The notes beneath the pieces were generated by a model that was not told where the DNA came from, ran no database searches, and worked only from the letters and a program-made list of their open reading frames with translations. Shown here piece by piece: positions 57,796 through 64,000 of a stretch of DNA of 64,000 nucleotides. Numbering within the stretch: the first letter of the stretch is position 1; the number at the start of each line of letters is the position of its first letter. Origin of the DNA: IMCC26077 sp964418325. Its GTDB lineage: Bacteria; Actinomycetota; Actinomycetes; Nanopelagicales; Nanopelagicaceae. The translations under genes and the position numbers were made by a program. Location of the stretch: the NCBI GenBank assembly GCA_964418325.1, contig CAYQLC010000006.1, forward strand, positions 1-64,000, read 5' to 3'.

Positions 57796-58430
57796 TCATC
57801 GAGGCATACCATCAGAGGAATCTGCTGATTGTTGAAGATCATCCGATTGTCCGTCAAGGTTTGATGAAAGCATTAGAGTCTCACGGTTTCACAACAATTT
57901 TTGAGGCGGCAAGTTGCGCTGAAGGGCGTGGCCAATTGGCGAGGGTCAATCCAGAAATTCTCATCACCGATTTACATCTACCGGATGGTTTGAGTTTCGA
58001 GATGATTAGTTGGGCAAGGAAGTTGAAACCTAATCTAGCAATCATCATTCTCACTATTGAGAGCAACCCTGACTTCTTAATTGCTGCTGCCGAAGCAGGG
58101 GCCAATGCGCTCATTCATAAATCAGCACCGATTGCCCACTTGATTAGCGCCATTGATGTCGCTATCAAGGCGCCCCGTTCGTTCACATCTGAAGGATTAG
58201 CCGATGCCATGAAACGCGAGCGCAACAAGCCAAAACTTACTCCGCGAGAGCTAGAGATATTAGAGCGGCTCTCTTCTGGAGTGGAGTTACAAGCGATAAG
58301 CAAATCACTTTTTATTAGCCTGCCAACGGTCAAGACGCATCTGGCGAGCATCTACCGCAAGTTAGAGTGTGATAACCGAACCACTGCAGTGGTTCGTGCG
58401 ATATCTCTTGGCTTAGTCCACGTTAAGTAG
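57792..58430 (+). CDS. NarL/LuxR-family response regulator
   Basis: A 212-residue DNA-binding regulator paired with the kinase upstream. The receiver has acidic pair E15-D16, phospho-acceptor D60 (ILITDLHLPDG), T88 and K110. The output domain is a LuxR helix-turn-helix (about 148-208): LTPRELEILERLSSG, then ISLPTVKTHLASIYRKL. All phosphorylation residues are present. Its end overlaps the convergent pimB end by 18 bp. Target genes unknown. Confidence 0.93.
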   Translation: MIIEAYHQRNLLIVEDHPIVRQGLMKALESHGFTTIFEAASCAEGRGQLARVNPEILITDLHLPDGLSFEMISWARKLKPNLAIIILTIESNPDFLIAAAEAGANALIHKSAPIAHLISAIDVAIKAPRSFTSEGLADAMKRERNKPKLTPRELEILERLSSGVELQAISKSLFISLPTVKTHLASIYRKLECDNRTTAVVRAISLGLVHVK

Positions 58431-59558
58431 CGAACGAAAGCGCGCTCCGATTACCTGCCAACTCCATTGGCTCTCCATCCAGTGCCGACCATTTATCCCA
58501 AGGGTGCGCCGCTTATTTGGATCAGCAAGTAATTCATCGAGCGCTTGCGCTATCGCAGGAAGATCTCTTCCATCGACTACTAAACCAGTGTGATTCTCCT
58601 GCACCGCATCTGGCGATCCCCCTGACCTACCCGCGATGACTGGAACTCCTGATGCGCTGGCTTCAAGGTAGACAATCCCTAAGCCTTCGATCTCGAGACC
58701 ACCAAATCGATCCCTGGTGGGTGATGCGAAAACATCGGCAATCCGAAAGAGTTCTGGAAGTTCCTCGAAATTAACGCGGCCAAGCAGCGTCACGCTAGAC
58801 GCTACCCCTTCTGAATCTATGAGCTTACGTAAATAGCCCTCGTAATTCCCGCCACCTGCGATCAGTAAATGGGCCTCTGGATGTTTCTTAGCAATCTTTG
58901 CCATCGCTCTGATCAAAACATCTTGACCCTTGCGTTGTACTAAACGCCCCACACACAAGATCACAGTCTTATCGGCTACGTCGTATCGTCTTAGTAATTC
59001 TGCTGACTTTGGACCTGGGTGAAATCGTGCAACATCAACGCCAGGAGGCAGTGGAACCAATTTTTGTTGATCTTTAATCGCCTTGCTAATCGCAGCGCGA
59101 GTGAATGACCCTAAATAGGTGAGGTAATCCACATGTTTGGCGACAGTAGCAAGAAGAGCCCTGAAAATCGGCAGTTTTGACCACCAGACCTCATGCCCAT
59201 GGGTGATGGCAATCATCTGCTCAACGCCCAATTTGCGAAGGCTCGGCGCGAGTAGGCCCAACGGAACACTTGCTCCGAAAACTACCTTACGAATCGAGTG
59301 TGCATGAAGCGTTCCGGAGACGCGCTTAAGTAAGCCAAAAGTTGGCAAGAGGATTCGTTGTCGGTCACGTACAACTATGACGCCGCGCTCTTCGAAAAGG
59401 CGTTGATCAAAAGATTCTCGGAGAGAGCGATCACCGCGAGTGGATGTATGCACGACTACTGAATCCTTGGGGAGTTGCCTTATCAATCCCTCGATAAATG
59501 TTTCAATTCCGCCACTTTGTGGTGGGAAATCATTGGTGAGGAAGAGTATTTTCTCCAC
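58413..59558 (-). CDS. pimB: GT4 glycosyltransferase, probable phosphatidylinositol mannosyltransferase PimB
   Basis: A 381-residue GT-B enzyme. The N-terminal ILFLTNDFPPQSGGIETFIEGL, the LCVGRLVQRKGQDVLI block, GGGNYEGYLRKLI and the E-x7-E motif in EIEGLGIVYLEASASG are all present. They match actinobacterial PimB' (Rv2188c), which adds the second mannose of phosphatidylinositol mannosides, and the place between fadD and the NlpC/P60 gene is the same. Start is GTG 59558, 1 nt after the NlpC/P60 stop. Confidence 0.87.
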   Translation of the reverse strand: MEKILFLTNDFPPQSGGIETFIEGLIRQLPKDSVVVHTSTRGDRSLRESFDQRLFEERGVIVVRDRQRILLPTFGLLKRVSGTLHAHSIRKVVFGASVPLGLLAPSLRKLGVEQMIAITHGHEVWWSKLPIFRALLATVAKHVDYLTYLGSFTRAAISKAIKDQQKLVPLPPGVDVARFHPGPKSAELLRRYDVADKTVILCVGRLVQRKGQDVLIRAMAKIAKKHPEAHLLIAGGGNYEGYLRKLIDSEGVASSVTLLGRVNFEELPELFRIADVFASPTRDRFGGLEIEGLGIVYLEASASGVPVIAGRSGGSPDAVQENHTGLVVDGRDLPAIAQALDELLADPNKRRTLGINGRHWMESQWSWQVIGARFRSLLNVD

Positions 59559-59559
59559 G

Positions 59560-60600
59560 CTATAAACGAACAGCTCCGACGTAGCGCATCTGGTTTATTG
59601 GAGCGATTTTCACCCGCGAACCAGGTCGAGGTGCATGAACCATCTTTCCATTACCGATATAGATACCAACATGGCTAATTGGTCGCTTGAAGAAGACTAA
59701 GTCACCAGGACGAAGTTGCGAACGCGGAATTTTTTTACCGTACCTAAATTGTGCACGCGATGAATGTGGCAAGGAGACACCGGCTGCTGCAAAAGCGCGC
59801 ATCGTTAAGCCAGAGCAATCCCACGCCCGCATTCCTGAAGCGCCGAAGACATATCTATCGCCAATTTGGGCGAGCGCATACCTGATTGCAACACCAGAAC
59901 GTCCAGAGGTACTTCGCAAACTCTTTGCTGCAGCTCGTGATGACGCGAGGTCATTTGCCTCAGCGCGACGTTGCGCGGCAAGGAGCGCCTTGCGCTCGGA
60001 GGCTTTGAGCGATTTCAGGAGTTTTTCTGCTTCAGCAAGTTTTGCATTCGCAGCGCGTGCTTGGGCTTCCAATTTTTGCTGGGTAGCTCGAACAAGTTTC
60101 GCCTTATCACTGACGAGCATGGTGGTCTGGCGGAGCTTTTGGGTTGCAGATTCATAGCGGCGAAGCTCTACTGAGCGACGACGGGTCAAGGAGTCGAGAT
60201 CACCCGCGGAGGCAAGGTAAGCCTTGGGGTCTGAAGAGAAGAGGAGCTGGAGTGATTGGCCAAGCCCTGAACTCTTGTACTGCTCAAGGGCGATCGATCC
60301 CAGGGATTTGCGGATCTCCTCCAACTCGCTCCGCTGCTTTGCCGCTCTCTCCTGAACACCGGCAAGGGTTTGATTCAATTGCGCCAAGCGAACCTTTGCC
60401 TCTTGAGCGCCTTCGGCAGCAGAGGCTGCTTGGTTTTGTAGGTCAATAACCCGCGCTTGCACCTCTAACAGTCGCGCGCTCGGTCGCGGAGCAGCCTGAC
60501 TGGGCAGAGCGGTGAGCAAAGTCGCTACCAGCGCAACGCTCACTAGGGCGCCAGCCCAAATCCGGGCAGGAGAGTGCGCCGAGACGCGGAGGGTCGTCAT
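59560..60600 (-). CDS. NlpC/P60-family peptidoglycan endopeptidase
   Basis: A 346-residue exported hydrolase that cuts peptidoglycan stem peptides. It has a signal peptide (about 1-36, ending LPSQAA), a long coiled coil (about 40-215, with two halves split by SGLGQSLQLLFSSDPKAYL), and a C-terminal NlpC/P60 domain with catalytic Cys in AWDCSGLTMRAF, His in ISHVGIYIGNG and a third polar residue near MVHAPRPGS. The design matches mycobacterial RipC-type proteins, whose coiled coil binds an FtsEX partner. Confidence 0.93.
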   Translation of the reverse strand: MTTLRVSAHSPARIWAGALVSVALVATLLTALPSQAAPRPSARLLEVQARVIDLQNQAASAAEGAQEAKVRLAQLNQTLAGVQERAAKQRSELEEIRKSLGSIALEQYKSSGLGQSLQLLFSSDPKAYLASAGDLDSLTRRRSVELRRYESATQKLRQTTMLVSDKAKLVRATQQKLEAQARAANAKLAEAEKLLKSLKASERKALLAAQRRAEANDLASSRAAAKSLRSTSGRSGVAIRYALAQIGDRYVFGASGMRAWDCSGLTMRAFAAAGVSLPHSSRAQFRYGKKIPRSQLRPGDLVFFKRPISHVGIYIGNGKMVHAPRPGSRVKIAPINQMRYVGAVRL

Positions 60601-60709
60601 GTGGCCAAGGCTAACCAGCCCGCTTCGAGCCCCTCAACTTCAAAGGCCCGCGCGCCTCCTAGAGGCCGCTATTTCCGTTAAATTCTCAGCCAATCAAGCG
60701 CCCCTGACC

Positions 60710-60715
60710 TACTGT
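60710..60715 (+). promoter_or_regulatory. -10 element for leaderless RibD-like transcript
   Basis: TACTGT lies 7 nt before ATG 60723. Confidence 0.45.
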
Positions 60716-60722
60716 TATCAGC

Positions 60723-61220
60723 ATGACCACCCCGATCGAGCTCTCGGAGATCCATGCCACGCTCGTGGTGGGGGCAAACGGCGCAACGTCGATAGGTGGA
60801 GTAAGCCGAGGGTTGGCAACTGGCGAGGATCGAACTCGATTCCTCGCCTTGCGCTCCTCCAGTGATTTCGGCGCAATCATCGTGGGAGCGCGAACGGCGG
60901 CAACCGAGCCCTATGCCAAAACTCCTCATCCACTTTTTGTTTATCGCCGCGAAAGCGGATTATCTGCTGGCCAGTTCATTGAATCGGTGCGAAAGCAGGT
61001 GTCAGGAAAAATCCTCTGCGAAGGTGGAATCTCTTTCCTCCATCTCTTACTCCATGAAGAGTGCATTGATCTCTTGCATCTGAGTAGAACCCCTGTCATG
61101 GGTGATGACCACTTTCTCGACGAACCACTGCTACGAGAAAAAATGTCTTTGCTCACCAGTGAAACTCTTGGCCAAACAACCTTTGAGCGATACGAGCGCG
61201 CCTCCCGCCGAGTTGAGTAG
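60723..61220 (+). CDS. Short RibD/dihydrofolate-reductase-like protein
   Basis: A 165-residue protein with the RibD C-terminal (reductase) fold. NGATSIGGVSRGLATGEDR matches the substrate/cofactor start, DFGAIIVGARTA the next strand, and KILCEGGISFLHLLL the conserved EGG region. The family is usually about 200-240 residues, so this is a compact form lacking part of the middle. It does not sit in a riboflavin operon, so the reaction is uncertain. DUF3000 follows after 20 nt. Confidence 0.8.
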   Translation: MTTPIELSEIHATLVVGANGATSIGGVSRGLATGEDRTRFLALRSSSDFGAIIVGARTAATEPYAKTPHPLFVYRRESGLSAGQFIESVRKQVSGKILCEGGISFLHLLLHEECIDLLHLSRTPVMGDDHFLDEPLLREKMSLLTSETLGQTTFERYERASRRVE

Positions 61221-61227
61221 CGCTCTT

Positions 61228-61233
61228 TACCCT
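61228..61233 (+). promoter_or_regulatory. -10 element for leaderless DUF3000 transcript
   Basis: TACCCT lies 7 nt before ATG 61241, supporting that start over ATG 61253. Confidence 0.45.
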
Positions 61234-61257
61234 TATATATATGGGTATATATATGGG
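61234..61257. repeat. Perfect tandem repeat TATATATATGGG x2 over a start codon
   Basis: Two adjacent 12-bp copies. Each includes an in-frame ATG (61241 and 61253), so gain or loss of one unit would keep the reading frame and change the N-terminus by four residues. Confidence 0.85.
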
Positions 61258-61837
61258 TGGCGAGGCGCGATTTCTTGGTGATGTCGATCAACTGTTGCAC
61301 GCCCTACGCGGATTTCTCCCACGACCTGAGATTGATTGTGAAGAGATACCTGCCCCGGCAAAACTCGCGACATATGGCTTCGCGCTCACCGCAGAGTGTT
61401 TTGATGGCGATCTTGAAGTGGCCAACGGTCGCTTCGTCTTGCTTCATGAACCAGGGGGTCAGGAGACCTGGGGTGGCGACTTGCGAGCCGTCACCTTTAT
61501 CAAAGCTGACATTGAGGTGGAAATGGGCTCTGATCCGCTACTTCCCCAAGTTGGTTGGTCTTGGTTCGAAGAATCACTCACTGGACTCTCGGCTACCGCG
61601 TTGAGTGGCACAGTCACGCTCGCGCTCAGTTCCTCTTTTGGGGAGTTAGCCGATCGCCCATCACAAACAGAATTAGAAATTCGCGCATCATGGACCCCTA
61701 TAGCCCAGAGCGTTTCAGAGGTGATTGACCATCTCGAGAGATGGAGCGAGCTGCTCGCTCATTGCGCTGGTCTGCCACCGCTATCTCAAGGAGATGGCGT
61801 TGCAACGCTGGTCCGAAGAAATAGCAAAGATAAATAG
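61241..61837 (+). CDS. DUF3000 family protein
   Basis: A 198-residue soluble actinobacterial protein of unknown function. Family features include EIDCEEIPAPAKLATYGFAL, given here as EEIPAPAKLATYGFAL, FVLLHEPGGQETWGGDLR and LPQVGWSWFEESL. It is normally found just upstream of the RNase D gene, as here (10 nt). Start ATG 61241 is supported by the leaderless -10; ATG 61253 is an alternative. Confidence 0.9.
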   Translation: MGIYMGGEARFLGDVDQLLHALRGFLPRPEIDCEEIPAPAKLATYGFALTAECFDGDLEVANGRFVLLHEPGGQETWGGDLRAVTFIKADIEVEMGSDPLLPQVGWSWFEESLTGLSATALSGTVTLALSSSFGELADRPSQTELEIRASWTPIAQSVSEVIDHLERWSELLAHCAGLPPLSQGDGVATLVRRNSKDK

Positions 61838-61840
61838 TCT
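61835..61840 (+). promoter_or_regulatory. -10 element for leaderless rnd transcript
   Basis: TAGTCT lies 7 nt before ATG 61848. Its TAG is the stop codon of the DUF3000 gene. Confidence 0.4.
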
Positions 61841-61847
61841 GCGCTCT

Positions 61848-63119
61848 ATGGAAGAAGATCTCGCAACGAGCCAAGCGCTTGAGGAGCAGGCTCCCCTGCT
61901 TGCGGCGCCACGAGCGCCCCTTCCTGAATTAATCACCACGGTTGAAGCCCTCGAGCACGCTGTTGTAGCGCTGGAATCTGGTCACGGTGATATCGCCCTC
62001 GATGCTGAGCGCGCTTCGGGTTACAAGTATTCGCAACGCGCCTACTTGATTCAAATGTTTCGCCGGGGTGGCGGGCTGCACCTTATTGATCCTATTGCTT
62101 TCTCTGACTTAGACCCGCACTCGCTATTTGCTCCACTCAATCGCATTATTCAATCAACTGAAGTAGTTATTCATGCAAGCTCGCAAGATCTACCGTGTTT
62201 ACGTGAAGTGGGAATAGAACCCACGCAATTATTTGACACCGAATTAGCCGGACGGATTGCGGGCTTCCCAAGAGTAGGTCTTGGAGCTCTGACTGAGTCG
62301 CTCCTGAATATCAGACTTGCCAAGGAGCACTCCGCGGTGGATTGGTCGCAACGACCGCTACATCATGATTGGTTGATCTATGCAGCACTTGATGTCGATG
62401 TTCTACTGGATCTTAAGGATGAGATCGTTCGAGTCTTAACTGAAAAAAAGAAATTAGAGTGGGCGCGCCAAGAATCAGCATCAGCTTTATCTGCACCGCC
62501 CTTCGCTCCGCGCAGAGAACCTTGGCGGCGAACATCTGGAATACATCAAGTAAAGCGGCCGGAGCAGCTTGCCATCGTGCGGGAGTTATGGCGAGTGCGC
62601 GATGCGATAGCAAGAGAGCGTGACATCGCATCAGGGCGGTTATTAAATGATCGGGTGTTAGTTAGCGTTGCTTTAAAACCACCAAATTCTTTTCTCCATC
62701 TGCAAGCTATTCCTGCGCTAAAAAAAGATGCGCAACTCTGGTGGGAGGCGCTAGAAGCTGCCCGGGCCAATCCCACCGTCACCAAAGCCGCTCCAACCGA
62801 TGGACCTCCTACTCACATGAAGATTTGGAGAGAGCGAGCACCTCTTGCCTACGCACGATTAACGCATGCCCGAAAAGCGCTCATTGATTGCGCCGCCGAA
62901 TGCGAACTTCCCGTGGAGAACCTTCTTTCACCCGATCTCGTTCGACGATTCTGTTGGCAAGATCCTCCTGCTGGTGGTCGCAACGAGGGAGAGGTCGCTG
63001 ATTTCCTGAACTCTCATGGCGCCCGCCCCTGGCAGGTTCGATTGACCGCCGCTCTCCTGCGCTCGATCGAAGGGGCAACTCTCCCCCTGATCAATGAACC
63101 GTCTGAGGAGGAGGGGTAA
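61848..63119 (+). CDS. rnd: Ribonuclease D-like 3'-5' exonuclease with HRDC domains
   Basis: A 423-residue exoribonuclease for RNA 3'-end processing. The DEDDy catalytic residues appear in DIALDAERASG (Asp, Glu), SSQDLPCL (Asp) and the Tyr-Asp pair in IYAALDVDVLLDL. One HRDC domain follows at about 245-330 (PEQLAIVRELWRVRDAIARE), and a second, more divergent one ends the protein, as in other actinobacterial RNase D. The frame runs open to 61725, but ATG 61848 gives the normal start. Confidence 0.92.
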   Translation: MEEDLATSQALEEQAPLLAAPRAPLPELITTVEALEHAVVALESGHGDIALDAERASGYKYSQRAYLIQMFRRGGGLHLIDPIAFSDLDPHSLFAPLNRIIQSTEVVIHASSQDLPCLREVGIEPTQLFDTELAGRIAGFPRVGLGALTESLLNIRLAKEHSAVDWSQRPLHHDWLIYAALDVDVLLDLKDEIVRVLTEKKKLEWARQESASALSAPPFAPRREPWRRTSGIHQVKRPEQLAIVRELWRVRDAIARERDIASGRLLNDRVLVSVALKPPNSFLHLQAIPALKKDAQLWWEALEAARANPTVTKAAPTDGPPTHMKIWRERAPLAYARLTHARKALIDCAAECELPVENLLSPDLVRRFCWQDPPAGGRNEGEVADFLNSHGARPWQVRLTAALLRSIEGATLPLINEPSEEEG

Positions 63120-63155
63120 GGAGGGGAAAGAGGGGAAGGTGAGCGAACTCTCATG

Positions 63156-63183
63156 ATTTACGCAACGAAATAGTTGCGTAAAT
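63156..63183. promoter_or_regulatory. 28-bp palindrome upstream of iron-binding lipoprotein gene
   Basis: Perfect 11-bp arms ATTTACGCAAC and GTTGCGTAAAT with a 6-nt centre. It lies at about -26 to -53 from the predicted start of transcription, over the -35 area, so a dimeric repressor could act here. It does not match the DtxR/IdeR iron box. No T tract follows, so it is not a terminator for rnd. Confidence 0.6.
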
Positions 63184-63196
63184 GCCTCCTCCCTTT

Positions 63197-63202
63197 TATC
63201 GT
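63197..63202 (+). promoter_or_regulatory. -10 element for leaderless iron-binding lipoprotein transcript
   Basis: TATCGT lies 6 nt before ATG 63209. Confidence 0.45.
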
Positions 63203-63208
63203 GGCCCC

Positions 63209-64000
63209 ATGACCTGGAGAAAAGTCCGAGCCACCGCCCTTTTCGTAGCGATAGCCAGCTTGACCGCTTGTGCCCCCGCTGCCGAGACGAACTCGACCCT
63301 CGTGCTCTATTCGGGACGGAGTGAGGAGTTGATCGCCCCCTTCGTCGAGGCATTCACTGCCGAAAGTGGAGTGAAAGTGGAAGCGAGATATGGCGACTCA
63401 GCTGCCCTCGCCGCTCAGCTACTCGAAGAGGCAGGTAACTCCCCTGCTGACCTCTTCCTCTCCCAAGATGCTGGCGCGCTCGGAGCGGTCGCTGCCGCAC
63501 AGTTACTGTCACCGCTGGATTCGACGGTTCTTCAAGGAACTCCAAAAGAATTCATCTCACAAAATAACGAATGGATTGGAATAACTGGTCGCGTTCGAGT
63601 CTTGGCATACGCCCCTGATCGAGTCAACGCACTACCGAATTCGGTCGACGATTTACTTCAACCTCAGTGGAAGGGCAGATTGGGTATTGCCCCGACCAAT
63701 GCATCGTTTCAAACTTTTATAACGGCAATGATCCAAAGTCGAGGCGAAGCGGCTACCGAGCAGTGGCTTGCATCGTTAATGAAGAATTCACCGAAGTTCT
63801 ATGAAAAGAATAGCTTGATAGTCGCTGCCATCGACTCTGGTGAAATTGATGCCGGCCTAGTTAACCACTATTACCTGTGGGAAGTCGCCGAGGAATTAGG
63901 GCGTGAGATCAATGTTCGAAATCATTTCTTTACCGCTGGCGATATCGGAAACCTCATCAATGTGTCGGGCGCGGGAATTTTAAAGAGTGCTGCAAATCAA
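63209..64000 (+). CDS. Iron(III) ABC transporter substrate-binding lipoprotein (3' end beyond window)
   Basis: The open frame from ATG 63209 gives 264 residues before the window ends, of a usual ~330-340. Lipobox LTAC (Cys21), then LVLYSGRSEELIAPFVEAF as in FbpA/FutA-type ferric-iron binding proteins, and the iron-ligand Tyr pair in LVNHYYLWEVAEE. Such proteins deliver Fe3+ to a FbpBC-type permease, probably encoded just beyond the window. A 28-bp palindrome and leaderless promoter precede it. Confidence 0.92.
   Translation, partial: MTWRKVRATALFVAIASLTACAPAAETNSTLVLYSGRSEELIAPFVEAFTAESGVKVEARYGDSAALAAQLLEEAGNSPADLFLSQDAGALGAVAAAQLLSPLDSTVLQGTPKEFISQNNEWIGITGRVRVLAYAPDRVNALPNSVDDLLQPQWKGRLGIAPTNASFQTFITAMIQSRGEAATEQWLASLMKNSPKFYEKNSLIVAAIDSGEIDAGLVNHYYLWEVAEELGREINVRNHFFTAGDIGNLINVSGAGILKSAANQ

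Noticed and set aside
63156..63183. Palindrome as the rnd terminator
   Set aside because: No T tract follows on either strand, and its place at the next promoter suits an operator better.
1..64000. Search for CRISPR, defence, phage, toxin-antitoxin, IS, tRNA or rRNA
   Set aside because: None could be recognised by reading the sequence; the genes are metabolic, transport, respiratory and cell-envelope functions.

Overview
The window is 64 kb of a chromosome from an actinobacterium (Actinomycetota), in a draft assembly with three 100-N gaps (11763-11862, 23281-23380, 46075-46174). The assignment rests on gene content and order. Present are the actinobacterial qcrCAB/ctaE and ctaCDF respiratory genes, DUF3043, DUF4191, DUF3000 and SCO2322 families, myo-inositol-phosphate synthase with a PadR regulator, a PimB-type mannosyltransferase, a MMPL transporter and a SAM-IV riboswitch. 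Much of the order follows, from memory, the M. tuberculosis Rv2182-Rv2220 neighbourhood (plsC, SRPBCC, fadD15, pimB, NlpC/P60, trpD, ctaE-qcrCAB, ctaD/C, adoK, erpA, DUF3043, gcvT, pepA, E2, lipB, lipA, DUF4191, RDD, glnA), with accessory blocks inserted. The compact spacing, moderate GC and B12/uronate uptake would fit a small-genome aquatic lineage such as Nanopelagicales, but no marker here proves that.

Layout. 1-9 kb: trpD, a pseudo-receiver protein, then cytochrome bcc (ctaE-qcrCAB, + strand) facing the aa3 oxidase genes (ctaC-ctaD-ctaF, - strand); together these encode the bcc-aa3 supercomplex. 9-14.7 kb: a degenerate cysteine-desulfurase-like protein with TusA, adenosine kinase, ErpA, NadA, DUF3043 and an aldo/keto reductase. 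14.7-19 kb: a cobalamin riboswitch controlling a lipoprotein-ecfT-ecfAA-ecfS vitamin B12 importer. 19-33.7 kb: gcvT, pepA, lpd, the E2 acyltransferase, an MMPL-Gfo/Idh-FAD oxidoreductase operon, and lipB-lipA (which lipoylate E2 and GcvH) with plsC, DUF4191 and RDD. 33.7-38.9 kb: glnA behind a GlnR-box-like site, then a SAM-IV-riboswitch-controlled amino-acid ABC importer with an N-formylglutamate-amidohydrolase-family enzyme. 39-45 kb: a hexuronate catabolic island with an altronate-dehydratase-like enzyme split into three genes, a fructuronate/tagaturonate reductase, uronate isomerase and an esterase. 45-47.7 kb: a nickel/cobalt ECF importer (cbiMNQO type) behind a 17-bp Nur/Zur-like palindrome. 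47.7-55 kb: padR-ino1-enoyl-CoA hydratase-SDR, a uracil permease, a LysE exporter, a second plsC, ROK glucokinase and SRPBCC. 55-64 kb: fadD, a minimal two-component pair, pimB, an NlpC/P60 hydrolase, RibD-like, DUF3000, RNase D, and a partial iron(III)-binding lipoprotein.

Regulation is readable from the sequence. Two riboswitches (B12, SAM-IV), two clean terminators and several palindromes are visible. At least 17 genes have a TANNNT hexamer 6-8 nt before the start codon with no good Shine-Dalgarno, the signature of leaderless transcription; five use the identical hexamer TAGGCT. The most unusual points are the three-gene altronate dehydratase, in which two paralogous subunits have lost complementary cysteine motifs, and the cysteine desulfurase homologue that kept its catalytic cysteine but lost its PLP-binding lysine. 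I saw no tRNA, rRNA, insertion sequence, phage gene, CRISPR array or defence system. No gene-free stretch exceeds 300 bases; the longest (14708-15004, 38707-38964, 50929-51167) hold riboswitches or operator-like repeats.
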